Source of the DNA: an uncultured Victivallales bacterium
GTDB lineage: Bacteria; Verrucomicrobiota; Lentisphaeria; Victivallales; UBA1829
Direction: 5' to 3'
Assembly (NCBI GenBank): GCA_944390735.1
Contig: CALXRL010000012.1
Span: 1 to 64,000, forward strand
Length of the DNA stretch: 64,000 nt
Every line of letters begins with the position of its first letter. Positions within the stretch are counted from its first letter, which is position 1. The notes under the pieces are model-generated. The model searched no databases and was not told the DNA's origin. It was given only the letters and a program-made list of their open reading frames with translations. Made by a program: the position numbers and the translations under genes. Shown here one piece after another: positions 1 through 9,400 of this stretch.

Positions 1-620
1 GTTGTGGGACAGCATCTGACTCTGTCCGTATGCGAGGCGCTCCGGAACAGGCATATTTACCAGGATTCGCACAACTATAATCCAACTCAACGAAAAGGAA
101 AAACCGGAAATGGGTAATTTAAAAAACAATCAACGCAAGCTCAAACAGGAGGACAAAAATGACAATTTCAAAGATGTATGGGACGGCAGTGAAAACATTT
201 CACTTTCTCGTCCTTGGGGACTTTTGTGTAATTTTTCTTCTTGCTGGACATGGTCAAATGATTGTAAGCAGGTGTTGCCATTAGCTCTTCTCGCGTCTTG
301 CAATCACAAGGGATCGGCAGGTCGGGTCACTATAATCAATCAGAAAACAGTTTTTTTTCAAGTTCTTTCTCTCTAAATGTGCACAATTTTCCGGACGTTA
401 TCGCAACATTCCAAACCAAAAGGAAATATGACGGATCGTCAGATGATGTCGTAACTTTTACAATCATTTTCCGAAATCGGGGGGAGCCGGAGAGGGGCGC
501 TTCCTCCCTTGCGGGAATCCGCATGAAATCGGTTCGGAAGGGAAACTCGTTTTTTTCACGGGGATTCATTCCGTGTCTTCCAGATCCCATAGGACCATCC
601 CTCTGAGGCATTTCCGGAGT
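1..620. other. Region without a convincing gene
   Basis: Reading frame 1 is open from the window edge to a stop at 115-117 and frame 2 stops at 17-19, so this edge may hold the 3' end of a gene that lies mostly outside the window; neither tail is recognisable. The rest is more AT-rich than the neighbouring coding DNA. The only local translation signal is an AGGAGG at 147-152 ahead of a 41-codon frame (listed separately). I found no tRNA-like cloverleaf, no terminator and no longer supported frame on either strand. Confidence 0.5.
159..284 (+). CDS. Possible 41-aa small membrane-like protein
   Basis: An ATG at 159 is preceded by a perfect AGGAGG at 147-152 with a 6-base spacer, which is the only reason to consider this frame. 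The 41-residue product has a hydrophobic stretch of about 16 residues (about 14-29, rich in Phe, Leu, Val and Ile) and ends Cys-Cys-His. It resembles no family I know. It could be a real small protein, the truncated start of a decayed gene, or chance. Confidence 0.25.
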   Translation: MTISKMYGTAVKTFHFLVLGDFCVIFLLAGHGQMIVSRCCH

Positions 621-1190
621 TTATTTCCAGCAGCGGTAGACAAAAGCCGGAGGAATGTTCATCCATGCAATCCGCGAGGTTTCGACTCGGGAAAAACAGT
701 GTTTCAATTTTCGGCGGAATTTGATCCCGGTCGGCAGAATGGTCCCCTGAAGATAGGCGAATGTGGCAAAAACTCCGCCCTTCGGCAGAGCCTTGAGAAT
801 GGCGGAGAGAATCTCATCCTGCAGCGAGCTGGAAAACGAGGCCCATGGCAGTCCGGAAAGAATGACATCCGCGGAGGAAAGTCCCCGTCTTTTCAGGATT
901 TCCGGCAGATTCGAAGCGCTTTCATTGTAGATTTCCCGGTCCGGGAACAGTTCCTTGAAAACCGGCAGAACCGATTCGTTCAGTTCAATTGCAAAAAAGA
1001 CACTCTCCTTCTGCAGTTTCTGCACGATGAAGCGGGTGATGGCTCCTGTGCCCGGTCCAAGTTCGACCACGACTCCGGCGTTCTCCAAACCGATGTCGCT
1101 TGCCATGAGTCGTGAAAGTTCCGGAGAACTGGGACAGATGGCTCCGGTTGTCAGCGGCTTCCGGAGAAACTGCATCGTAAGATTCGTCAT
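621..1190 (-). CDS. SAM-dependent methyltransferase, COG3963 (PmtA-like)
   Basis: This 189-residue class I methyltransferase resembles bacterial phospholipid N-methyltransferases and the rRNA adenine dimethylase fold. The N-terminal pattern FLRKPLTTGAICPSSPELS is the signature of this small family, and VVELGPGTGAIT (about residues 41-52) is the SAM-binding glycine loop. A later LSGLPWASF stretch fits the catalytic motif region. The ATG at 1190 has GGGAG five bases upstream (1196-1200). It stands alone, with no lipid gene next to it, so phosphatidylethanolamine methylation is only the likeliest activity and another small-molecule or RNA substrate is possible. Confidence 0.75.
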   Translation of the reverse strand: MTNLTMQFLRKPLTTGAICPSSPELSRLMASDIGLENAGVVVELGPGTGAITRFIVQKLQKESVFFAIELNESVLPVFKELFPDREIYNESASNLPEILKRRGLSSADVILSGLPWASFSSSLQDEILSAILKALPKGGVFATFAYLQGTILPTGIKFRRKLKHCFSRVETSRIAWMNIPPAFVYRCWK

Positions 1191-1675
1191 TCGTACTCCC
1201 TCAATAGATTTGATTGCATAAAAACATCTTACAGTAATCCAGAAAGGGGATTTTTCAAGATCGACAGCAAATTTTGTTCCTGCAATTCCTTCCCCAGGTT
1301 TCCTTTTGAGACAGAAAAGAATATCCCGATTGTTTCAGACTTCTTTCCTGTATTTCCCCGAATCTCTTCCCGAAGGCCGTTGATTCTTCCTTTCGGCTGG
1401 TTTTCGCAGGGCGGTTTTTTCCTGCGGATCAAGTTTTGCATTCGCGGAAAAGTGGATGAGCATCCGACTCCCTTTCCGGTGAAATCTTCGGGGAAACCGG
1501 CGTGGGCAAACTTCCATTCCGCCAGAGAGGGGGAAAAGAGAAATCTTGGAATCGATTTCCCGGATCGTCTCTCAGAAAGTTTCCTTCCCGAAAAACAGAT
1601 CCGGAAATCCGCCGTACAGAGGCCGGTGTCGGTACGGGGAGTCTTTTGATGATTCCAGATCGTCTGAAATTTCTG
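1191..1675. other. Intergenic region, no gene seen
   Basis: This 485-base gap lies between the end of the GH42-like gene and the start of the methyltransferase gene, both on the minus strand. It holds only short frames without ribosome binding sites. It must carry the methyltransferase promoter and the end of the unit 1 transcript, but I see no clear sigma-70 hexamer pair. On the minus strand a weak hairpin (CCGTAC/GTACGG arms) lies about 40 bases after the GH42-like stop, followed at some distance by five Ts; I do not call it a terminator. Confidence 0.4.
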
Positions 1676-4600
1676 TTATTTCCTTCCTTTCGCAGAATAT
1701 TCTTTCATCCAGTTTTCGCCATTCTCCGAGGAGACGGAAATCATGCGGATCAGCTGGAGCGGGGACCCCCCATGCTGGAACTCCAGGTGCAACCCGTTCG
1801 ATTTCAATTCCTTATCAGAATAGACTCCTAGTTTTCTTCCACTGATCATTTCATCCAGATACCAGAATCCTCCGGCGGGGACATTCCGGAAGAGATGATG
1901 GTATGTACCCGGCTGTTCCGTATAAAGAGCCGCGTAGAAGCGTTTCAGTTTCGGGGAGGTTCCCTCCAGAACATCAAGTCCGTCGACGGGCGCTGCTTCC
2001 GATCCTCCCGACCATTTCAGCGCGCGGCGGAGAAATCCGGAGAGTCGTCCTTTGCGATAATCCGGCATCCCCCAGAAAAGCAGGATTTCGCCTTTTCCGA
2101 ATTTGTGCAGACTGATCGCCGGAGCCCCCTCCGGAAAGCGGGCAAGAACAGTTCCCGTGATGTTCCGATTTTCCGGATAATATCCGAAATAGTCCGTCTC
2201 GGGAATCCAGCGATAGGGGTAGGAGAAGAATTTGGCTTTGACCCGGCTGTCTTTCAAGTCGTTTCGATAGTCCGCAAGTGAAAAGAAGCTGATTTTCTCT
2301 CCCTTCCTAAAGAGCAAATGATCCTGAACCGCCTCTGCGGTTACCTCCGCCCGATCCATTCGATAAGGCCCGGAGGGGGGAGTGATTCCGAAGCGTTTAA
2401 GCAGAGGGAAGGGCTCCCGGGTGAGTTCCGGAACAAATTTCCCCGTATTCGCCGTCATGATAATTCGTGCGCCGCAGCGGACGGCATTGAGGATGCGTTC
2501 CGCGTTTTTTCCGCTCAGGACCTCCGCCAGCGGGTTGGTCAGAAGAAGTTTGTACTGACCGGCACGGGTGTCGTCGAAGGGTTCCGTTGGAACGTGGTCT
2601 CGGTCGGCAAGATCAAACCAGCGTTCGAGATCGCCGATCCGTCCTTCAAAACTGGTCCGGTGCTTGGCGAAAAGGGTGTCGCTGTCAGTGATCCGGGCTG
2701 TTTCAATGGGGGGAATGACCGGTCGGAAATCGTTCAGTTCGTGCAGGATGCTCCGGAACTGCTCCAGCCGGTCGTACGCGTAAAGCCCGCCGTAGTGTCC
2801 GGCAAGATGCCGCGGATTCGGGAAGAAATAGATGTGCAGATTGCCTCCTCCGCCTCCGGCATGATTCAGTGCCTGCCAGACGGCATTGTCCACCGTCCAG
2901 CCGTTGTGATCGAATGCCCAGTGGTGCGGATAGTGCGGTTCGGAGATCCATCCGATCCGTCCCCGGAACCAGGCATCGAGCAGTTTGCCTTTCCGCAGAT
3001 TGCCCTGATTGCCGCCGTTGTGCAGATAATCAAGCTCACCGTAAATCGGTTTGACGAATTCCACATCATCGGTGAGTATTGTGTAGGCAATGATGAGATG
3101 GCGTTTGTCGTATTCGCGGATCGCCTTTACCATGCGTGGAATCCAGACGTGTTTATTCAGATACGCCTTGAATCGGCAGAAGTCCAGCCAGTCGAGACGC
3201 AGATCCGGTAATGTTCCGCGTTTCAGGTCGGGCTGCGGCGGAGTGATTTCACGGAAGCTCCGATAGGAACTGCCCCAGCGTTTATTGAGAACCTTGATGG
3301 AGGAAAAATGGTCTTTCAGCCATGCGCGGAAGGCATCCGCATCCGGAGCGCTGTATCCGGAGATGGTTCCGTTCCACGGTTTGTCCATGACGGTCCATTC
3401 TCCGCCGGGCTCCATCAGGTAATACCCCTGAAACGCCGCATGGTTCCGATAGCGGAAATAGAGTCTGCGCCAGGCCTCGTTCCAGAGACGAACAACATCG
3501 GGATCGGTGACGGAAAACGCATCGTACGGCGTGTGAATGATCTGCGCTCCGTTATAGTTGCGCTGTCGGTGGTAGGGAACCCAGCGGATGCCGATGAAGT
3601 CGAACCGGACCGTGACTTCACATCCCGCGTCCGCGGCCTCATCCATCTGAATATCCAGTTTGGAGAAGTCGTAGACGCCCGGAAGGATCTCAAAGTCCGC
3701 GAGGCGGTGCATGACGCAGACATTCGGTCCGAGCCGTTTGGCTTCATTGAGATAGGTCCGGAAATCCATCCGAAGCTCCTGCTCGTTTTTGAGGGGAGCG
3801 CGGCGGGCGAAGCGTTCCGGCGGCAGGTAGGTGGTCCGCGTGTAGTTTCCGGATTTGATCTCTTCCCGAGTCCGTTTCCGTCCGATGCGCGGATGTTCCT
3901 TCGAAAAATCGCTTTTGATGCCGATCAGCCAGGTGCCCGTGTCGATTTTTGTTCCGTCCGTGGTCGCAAGAGCGAAGCGGAGGCGATAGGCGTCCCGTCC
4001 GGGTTCGCGGATCAGCGGGATTTCCACGTCTTTGAATGGTTCCTTCCGGAAGTGCAGATCGGTTTTCTGCTGTTTGACAACGGTGTCGAACGCAGATTGG
4101 AGCTGCTCCCAGGCGAGTGTCAGATTGCGGTGTTTTCCCGGAAACACGCGGATGACGGCGCGGAACGGTTCCGAGCGTTCAAAGACACCTTTGTCTCCTG
4201 CGAAGATCCGGGTGAATCCGAGTGCGGGAGCTGTTTCCGGCGAATCAGCCGGGGGAAGGGGACCGGAATCGTAACTGGTTTCATAGCGCAGATTGCCGTG
4301 CGCGGCAATTTTGCCGTCGGGAGCGGCAAGCTGATACCGGATCCAGTAATTGCCCGGAGGCCCGAGCGGAAGAATCAGTTTTTTTCGCCGGCTTGCCGGG
4401 TCGTCCGGATTGTACTGGAGCGTTTCCCGGACGGTTCGGATGACATCGCCCTGAAACTGATTCCGGATTTCCGCCGCCATCCGATAGGTCCCCGGAGCGG
4501 TGCAGAAGGCATCCGCATAGGCGAAGAGCTCTTCCGGCGTATTGATGGCTCCGACAGCTTCCGCTTTTCCCAGATGCACGATTCCGGATTTCTTTCCGAA

Positions 4601-5176
4601 TTCGCTTTTGTTGACGAGAAGTTTGAAGCCGAGAAATTCGATTTTCCCGTCGGGAAGTCCGTTTCCGTTCCCTCCCAGCGATTCTCCGACCCCGAAGGTT
4701 TTGCCTCCGGCTTCTCCTGCGAAAAAGTGGTTGGTTTCAAAGATGCTCCAGTTTTTTGTTCCGGCTTTGAGATGGTCGCCGCTGAGCGGAAAATACCAGA
4801 GAAGCTCCCCGGTCGAGTCCCGCAGCAGAGGGCAGAGTGTGATATTCTCCTTGTTGCGCAGCGTGTTGATGACAACTCCGGAGGCTTCAAAACGGATTCG
4901 GAACGCGTCATCCGGCAGAGACAGCGGTGTTTTCAGAAGCAGATCCGCCGATGCCTGTTTCTGATCGACGTGTCCGCAGAGGACGCTTTGCCGGATCTTC
5001 AGATCGTAGGCAATGGAGAAAATCCCGTTTTCCCGATCCAGCTTCACCCGGTCGCCGGACTGCGTTCGGATTTCCCATTGCTCCGGAGCGGGCAGGAGAA
5101 GTTCTCCGGCTCCGGCGGAGAATACGGAGAGGATTCCGGCAAGAAACATTGTCCCGGAAGGAAAGCGGGTACTCAT
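1676..5176 (-). CDS. Large secreted GH42-like glycoside hydrolase
   Basis: An 1166-residue exported enzyme. The start at 5176 is followed by a Sec-type signal peptide (FLAGILSVFSAGAGE), and this ATG overlaps the stop of the upstream gene in an ATGA, so the two are translationally coupled. Residues about 25-430 are predicted beta-sandwich, unrecognised. A TIM barrel of the GH42/GH-A type follows: MEPGGEW (Glu589/Glu593) is the likely acid/base strand and WISEPH (Glu746) the likely nucleophile. After the barrel comes a flavodoxin-like part resembling the beta-galactosidase trimerisation domain (KLLLTNPLAEVLSG), then a C-terminal beta domain. It is the last gene of unit 1. Substrate unknown; a beta-galactosidase-type activity is only suggested. 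Confidence 0.75.
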   Translation of the reverse strand: MSTRFPSGTMFLAGILSVFSAGAGELLLPAPEQWEIRTQSGDRVKLDRENGIFSIAYDLKIRQSVLCGHVDQKQASADLLLKTPLSLPDDAFRIRFEASGVVINTLRNKENITLCPLLRDSTGELLWYFPLSGDHLKAGTKNWSIFETNHFFAGEAGGKTFGVGESLGGNGNGLPDGKIEFLGFKLLVNKSEFGKKSGIVHLGKAEAVGAINTPEELFAYADAFCTAPGTYRMAAEIRNQFQGDVIRTVRETLQYNPDDPASRRKKLILPLGPPGNYWIRYQLAAPDGKIAAHGNLRYETSYDSGPLPPADSPETAPALGFTRIFAGDKGVFERSEPFRAVIRVFPGKHRNLTLAWEQLQSAFDTVVKQQKTDLHFRKEPFKDVEIPLIREPGRDAYRLRFALATTDGTKIDTGTWLIGIKSDFSKEHPRIGRKRTREEIKSGNYTRTTYLPPERFARRAPLKNEQELRMDFRTYLNEAKRLGPNVCVMHRLADFEILPGVYDFSKLDIQMDEAADAGCEVTVRFDFIGIRWVPYHRQRNYNGAQIIHTPYDAFSVTDPDVVRLWNEAWRRLYFRYRNHAAFQGYYLMEPGGEWTVMDKPWNGTISGYSAPDADAFRAWLKDHFSSIKVLNKRWGSSYRSFREITPPQPDLKRGTLPDLRLDWLDFCRFKAYLNKHVWIPRMVKAIREYDKRHLIIAYTILTDDVEFVKPIYGELDYLHNGGNQGNLRKGKLLDAWFRGRIGWISEPHYPHHWAFDHNGWTVDNAVWQALNHAGGGGGNLHIYFFPNPRHLAGHYGGLYAYDRLEQFRSILHELNDFRPVIPPIETARITDSDTLFAKHRTSFEGRIGDLERWFDLADRDHVPTEPFDDTRAGQYKLLLTNPLAEVLSGKNAERILNAVRCGARIIMTANTGKFVPELTREPFPLLKRFGITPPSGPYRMDRAEVTAEAVQDHLLFRKGEKISFFSLADYRNDLKDSRVKAKFFSYPYRWIPETDYFGYYPENRNITGTVLARFPEGAPAISLHKFGKGEILLFWGMPDYRKGRLSGFLRRALKWSGGSEAAPVDGLDVLEGTSPKLKRFYAALYTEQPGTYHHLFRNVPAGGFWYLDEMISGRKLGVYSDKELKSNGLHLEFQHGGSPLQLIRMISVSSENGENWMKEYSAKGRK

Positions 5177-7347
5177 TCGGCCACCTCGTTTTCCGCGATG
5201 ACTCCGGAACAGTAGAGCATATGGGGGTATTCGACTTCGCCGAGCACCGTATGGCGGCCGCGGGCGGAGAGAACGGTTTTGCCGTTGCGGAGAAGAGCAA
5301 ATTCCGGAACGAAGGTCCTGTCTTTCGGCATCGGGACCTTGAAGGAGGTGATCCCGGCGGGGGCGTCCTTGGTGTAAAGTTTTCCGTCGACGCGGATCGT
5401 GAGGCGTCCGGGAGCTTTCAGGAAGGCGACAAGTTCGATGTCGTTGTATGCCTTGCCGCGTGAGACTTTCCATTTGACGCCCCTGTTCTGCCTGACGTCG
5501 AAATGGTTCCGGCGATAGCAGTAGTAGAGGCGGTCCCGTATGATTTCCGGCTGTCTGCCTGTTTTGAACCACTGAGTGTAGTAGGCATTCAGATCATAGG
5601 GAGCGAATCCGATATGCGTTGACGGAGCCATGGCCTGTTCGGAATAGTCGCTCCAGGTGTTGAGAATCGCCCAGTCGGCTTTGTCGGCGATGGCCTGATC
5701 CCAGAGTCCGCGCAGAAGGGCTGTGTTCCGGGATTCATAGAGATGGCTCCCGCGAGTCCGGACATCCTGCATGACGATTGGAACGGCGGCGATTTTTGTC
5801 AGCGGACGGACCGTTCCCGTCCAGTTGTAGCGGTCCGGCTCGCGCGGCCCCCAGTTGGTCATTCCGCAGCAGATTTCTGAAAACTCCTTCAGCTTGCCGG
5901 TGCTGTTGAACTGGGCGAAGAGGGCGATCGGGGTCCCTTTCTGTTCAAGAATCCGCATGACTTTTTTCCACCACTCCACGCTGTGCCGTTCCGTGAGCCA
6001 CATGCTGAAGACGACTTTTCCATCCGGGGTCCGGAGCGCGGCGGGATGTTTCAGAACGCGCTGGACGACCTCGGAATTCGCATATTTTTCCGGAGAGCAT
6101 CCCTTGTCCGATTCTCCGTTGATGCCGCTTATTCCGCTGGAGGAGTAAACGGCGGGAATGATTTTGAAATTCGGAAAATGTTTCTGAGCCGCATCCATCA
6201 GAGCAAAGGAGTTGTTGGTGAAATAGAGCTGTCCGCCAGCCTGTTTCGGATGACTCTGGAAATCACAGATGAATCCATCCGCCCCCATGGCCGATGCGAG
6301 TCGGATCTCCTGTTCCATCTCTTTGGCTTTCATGGCTTCGCTGCTGAGTCCGGCGTTCATCGAGGGCCGCGGATAGGGTCGGTACAGCAGTTCGGTTCCG
6401 GAGCCTTTGCGATCCTTTTTGAGATTGAGTGTGGGATTCAGCATGGTTCTGGTCAGCCAGGCGAGTCCGGGATCCTGCGCGTTCCAGCCGGGGGTGTAGA
6501 CCGGATAGTGGTAGATGTAGACCTTGCGCTTTGAGGCATACATGGCATTGCGGTCCATCGGACGGAAGGGGAGCCATGCGGTGCGGTCGGCATCGACCTT
6601 GCCCGCCATGCAGATGTTGTCGAGCATCCACGATCCTGTGGCCGAGTCCGGGGCGGAACTGAAAAAGGAGAGACGGCGGATCGCATCGGGCAGGGCGATT
6701 TTCTCGGTGGTTCGGAAGAATTTCTTTCGGTCTCTGACTCGGACCTGGTACGGATTCGTAAACGCTCCGCGGATGTCTAAGACGGAGATCTCCGCCTTCC
6801 CCTCCGAGAATTTGATGGCGACATGATACCAGATTCCCGGTTCCATGGCGGTTAATTCTTTCAGACTCCCGGATGGGGTTTGCAGAGAAAATTTCCCGTT
6901 TTTACCGAGATGGAAGCGAATAGCTTCTCCCTGTTTTCCATTATCGAGAGAGCAGACCGCATCCAATCCGTCCCCCTGCGTTCCCTGCTTCGGCTGTGTG
7001 TATTGAAAATCGAATCCTAGATAGACATCTCCTTTTGGGGGAGCGGTGAAACGGCAGGAGATTCCGGCGTTTTTTCCGGCGCTTGTGCTTTCATCTTTCA
7101 GGAGGAGCCCTTTTCCGGTCTCCCTGTTTCCGGCGAAGGGGGATTCCGCATCCGGAGAGAGAACAGGGGAAAGACCGGAGGTGCTTTTCCCCATGCGCTT
7201 CCAGGGATAGGGAGGAAAGGTGTTCGCCTGATACTCGTCGAAGCGATCAATCGGCAGCTGTTCCACGGAGCGCAGATCGTTTTGTGCGGAGAGCAGTGCA
7301 AGAACCCCGCTGAAGACAGCGGTGGTCAGCAGAAGAGTGGTTTTCAT
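5173..7347 (-). CDS. Secreted GH71/GH99-like glycoside hydrolase
   Basis: A 724-residue exported protein. Of two close ATGs (7356 and 7347) I chose 7347, because AAGGA at 7357-7361 touches the first but lies nine bases from the second. The signal peptide is followed by a concanavalin/LamG-like beta-sandwich (about 30-250), then a TIM-barrel region (about 265-590) with YIYHYPVYTPGW, MGADGFICDFQSHP and WDQAIADKADWAILNTWSDY, the pattern seen in GH71 alpha-1,3-glucanases and GH99-type enzymes. It lies 24 bases after the pseudopilin gene and overlaps the next gene by four bases. The family assignment is from pattern only; GH99-like or an unclassified family is possible. Confidence 0.6.
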   Translation of the reverse strand: MKTTLLLTTAVFSGVLALLSAQNDLRSVEQLPIDRFDEYQANTFPPYPWKRMGKSTSGLSPVLSPDAESPFAGNRETGKGLLLKDESTSAGKNAGISCRFTAPPKGDVYLGFDFQYTQPKQGTQGDGLDAVCSLDNGKQGEAIRFHLGKNGKFSLQTPSGSLKELTAMEPGIWYHVAIKFSEGKAEISVLDIRGAFTNPYQVRVRDRKKFFRTTEKIALPDAIRRLSFFSSAPDSATGSWMLDNICMAGKVDADRTAWLPFRPMDRNAMYASKRKVYIYHYPVYTPGWNAQDPGLAWLTRTMLNPTLNLKKDRKGSGTELLYRPYPRPSMNAGLSSEAMKAKEMEQEIRLASAMGADGFICDFQSHPKQAGGQLYFTNNSFALMDAAQKHFPNFKIIPAVYSSSGISGINGESDKGCSPEKYANSEVVQRVLKHPAALRTPDGKVVFSMWLTERHSVEWWKKVMRILEQKGTPIALFAQFNSTGKLKEFSEICCGMTNWGPREPDRYNWTGTVRPLTKIAAVPIVMQDVRTRGSHLYESRNTALLRGLWDQAIADKADWAILNTWSDYSEQAMAPSTHIGFAPYDLNAYYTQWFKTGRQPEIIRDRLYYCYRRNHFDVRQNRGVKWKVSRGKAYNDIELVAFLKAPGRLTIRVDGKLYTKDAPAGITSFKVPMPKDRTFVPEFALLRNGKTVLSARGRHTVLGEVEYPHMLYCSGVIAENEVAE

Positions 7348-7371
7348 GAGAGTCATTCCTTATATTGTAGA

Positions 7372-8142
7372 TTAGAGTCCGCTGAAATGCTGTGTACGGA
7401 GAGTGGTATTGTTCTTCCAGAGCAGAAAAGTGCCGGAAGCGACTGTCTGGGCGTGTCCGTCCAGAAAACTCAGATTGATTCCCGTATTGGAATTGTGCCG
7501 CATCCAGTACGAGAAATGGTTCGGCTGGGAGGCTTCGACAGGAGGGATTACCTGATCCGGATGAAGATAGAGGCACCCGTTGTTTGCCGGATCATTGCCT
7601 GTTACGGCAAATTCATCTCCGGTCCGTCCGTCGCCGGTGTAGACCAGAACGGATGGCTGTTTGAATTTCGTGACTTTGGGAATATTGAGTTCTCCGGAAT
7701 TGGTTCTTCCCCGGAAAGCCCAGCCGTTGATCCCGATTCCGGCTTTCTGACGGAAAACGTTGAATGCCTGATTATTCATATAGTCGAGAGTGAGATCCTT
7801 CTCGCCGGAGGCTGTCGCGGGACAGTGCCATAGATTCAAACGCTTGTTCAGAAACGGAGCCAGATTTTTGAACCAGACCGTATTGTTCGGCGGAATGCAG
7901 GTTGCCGGATGGTCATCGTTTTCGGAAAGATACATCTGATTCGCATTGGAAATCTGCTTCATGTTGCTGGTGCATTTCACCGTGTTTGCCTTGTTCCTGG
8001 CTCCGTTCAGTGCCGGAAGCAGGATCGCAGAAAGAATTGCAATAATTGCAATAACAACCAGAAGTTCTATCAATGTGAAAATTTCTGCATGTATAATCCT
8101 GCGAGAGCAGGATTCCGGCATTCTGACTTTTAAAATGCGCAT
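7372..8142 (-). CDS. Pseudopilin-like H-x-DG (DUF1559-type) protein, unit 1
   Basis: A 256-residue protein with a type IV pilin-like N-terminus: a charged leader of about 21 residues, then [16 protein letters not shown], the membrane/assembly helix. The residue before the Phe is Ile, not the usual Gly. CTSNMKQ follows the helix and is shared, as C-x-x-N-x-K-Q, by the other pseudopilins here. Near the C-terminus [15 protein letters not shown] is an H-x11-DG variant of the usual H-x9-DG signature. AAGGAG lies six bases before the ATG. It sits between a regulator (19 bases) and a secreted hydrolase (24 bases). Role unknown; it may assemble with or help display the hydrolases. Confidence 0.9.
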   Translation of the reverse strand: MRILKVRMPESCSRRIIHAEIFTLIELLVVIAIIAILSAILLPALNGARNKANTVKCTSNMKQISNANQMYLSENDDHPATCIPPNNTVWFKNLAPFLNKRLNLWHCPATASGEKDLTLDYMNNQAFNVFRQKAGIGINGWAFRGRTNSGELNIPKVTKFKQPSVLVYTGDGRTGDEFAVTGNDPANNGCLYLHPDQVIPPVEASQPNHFSYWMRHNSNTGINLSFLDGHAQTVASGTFLLWKNNTTLRTQHFSGL

Positions 8143-8161
8143 TTGCTTCTCCTTGGATATT

Positions 8162-9265
8162 TTAATGATTGACAGCTTTTTCTATTGATTTGAGTTTTGC
8201 GGCAGGGTCTGCCACATTGCGTTCATATTCCGCCGGAATGATGATTTTCTGTTCGGCAACTCCGGCATAGTGCATGTCGGTCAGGCGGATGATCGCCCGG
8301 ACAATGGCTTCGACATCGTATCCGACTCGCTCAACCGGCAAAACCGGGGTGGTCGGATCGGGGAAATTCGTATGGCAGACCAGCTTCAGTTCCTGCGGGA
8401 CACGAACACCTGACGCTATGACGGCGCGCTGGACCCGACTCAGCAAATGATCGTCCGTAATATAGAATCCCTGCGGGCGGCGATCCGGTGGAAGCGAAAG
8501 CAGAAGTTTTGTAAAATTTTCTATGGCGAAATCAACATCCTTTGTGACTGGGACGAGCCATTCCCGACATGTCTGCAGACCTCCGTTTTCAACTTCCTTT
8601 TGAAAACAGAAGAGCTGTGGGACATTTCCTCTGGCTATGGCGGCGATCCGCTGAATCCCTTCCTGTTTGAAATACTTCACCGCAAGACGGACCGAGTGTT
8701 CCGGGGACAGATATACAGTCGATTGTTTCTTAATCGTTTTGGCAGAGCTAAAAAGAATGCGCGGAATTTTCGGAAATTCATCAAGCAGACTCAGCAGATT
8801 TTTACTTTCCGGAACAAACGGAAAAAAGAGACTTGCCAGCATTTGCCGTCTCAACTGGTCGTGAAGTTCATGGTACTCCTCTTTCAGAGGCACCTGAAGG
8901 ATCCGGCTTCGGAAAAAGATGAATTCATAATCGGAGTGGGTCCGGTTGTAGCGCATGGCCGCCTGACAGATTTTGTGCCAGAATTCGTTTTCGTTCTCAT
9001 CCAGACGGAATACCATGCCGATCCGGGTCCGGCAGGGAAGGCGTTCCGCGACAAACGTCCCGCTCCGTTCCACACTGACCGTGTAAAGATCCCGTTTCAG
9101 ATGATTCAGAACATAATGGAAGGTCGCCCGGCTGGCTTCATAGCGTTTGCTGAGTTCCTCATAGGTCGGAAAACGGTCGCCGGGCTTGAGTTTCCCGGAG
9201 ATGATCTCGTTTTTCAATTCCTCTTCCAGCTGGAGCCGCTTTTGTCCGGACTTCAGATCAAGCAT
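8162..9265 (-). CDS. GntR-family regulator with LacI-like ligand domain, unit 1
   Basis: A 367-residue transcription factor. The start at 9265 is chosen because AGGAG lies five bases upstream; an upstream ATG at 9292 has no such site. Residues about 5-75 form a GntR winged helix ([29 protein letters not shown] in two parts). Residues about 80-350 resemble a periplasmic-binding/LacI ligand domain, as in AraR, so a sugar effector is likely. It is the first gene of unit 1 and is driven by the strong promoter at 9327-9355, so it probably controls itself and the downstream pseudopilin and hydrolases. Confidence 0.85.
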   Translation of the reverse strand: MLDLKSGQKRLQLEEELKNEIISGKLKPGDRFPTYEELSKRYEASRATFHYVLNHLKRDLYTVSVERSGTFVAERLPCRTRIGMVFRLDENENEFWHKICQAAMRYNRTHSDYEFIFFRSRILQVPLKEEYHELHDQLRRQMLASLFFPFVPESKNLLSLLDEFPKIPRILFSSAKTIKKQSTVYLSPEHSVRLAVKYFKQEGIQRIAAIARGNVPQLFCFQKEVENGGLQTCREWLVPVTKDVDFAIENFTKLLLSLPPDRRPQGFYITDDHLLSRVQRAVIASGVRVPQELKLVCHTNFPDPTTPVLPVERVGYDVEAIVRAIIRLTDMHYAGVAEQKIIIPAEYERNVADPAAKLKSIEKAVNH

Positions 9266-9319
9266 AGAGTCTCCTATGAGTTGTGATATCAAAAATAAAA
9301 TCTGTGATAGTTGTTTTCT

Positions 9320-9355
9320 GTTTTAAAGTATAACACATTTTTCAAAAAAAGTCAA
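9320..9355 (-). promoter_or_regulatory. Sigma-70-type promoter of unit 1 with shared element
   Basis: On the minus strand TTGACT (9350-9355), a 17-base spacer and TATACT (9327-9332) form a near-consensus promoter for the regulator gene starting at 9265. The 21 bases at 9320-9340, covering the -10 box and both flanks, match the unit 3 promoter at 61320-61340 with two differences, which suggests a common recognition site. Confidence 0.8.
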
Positions 9356-9360
9356 TCCCC

Positions 9361-9385
9361 CGGGAAAAAGGTTCCCGTTTTTTTC
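9361..9385 (+). terminator. Possible plus-strand terminator
   Basis: CGGGAA (9361-9366), a five-base loop, TTCCCG (9372-9377) and a run of Ts form a rho-independent terminator shape when read on the plus strand. No plus-strand gene ends here. It lies between the unit 1 promoter and the 3' end of mtaB, so it may stop antisense transcription, or act weakly in the other direction at the end of mtaB. Confidence 0.35.
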
Positions 9386-9400
9386 TCCGATAAGGAAGGA

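Noticed and set aside
1..117. Open frame entering from the left edge
   Set aside because: Only 38 codons are visible, with no family resemblance, and another frame is open to base 80. It cannot be assigned.
5176..5572. Longer start for the GH42-like gene
   Set aside because: The frame is open to 5572, but that extension is Arg/Pro-rich, lies over the GH71-like gene and would bury the signal peptide. The ATGA-coupled start at 5176 is better.
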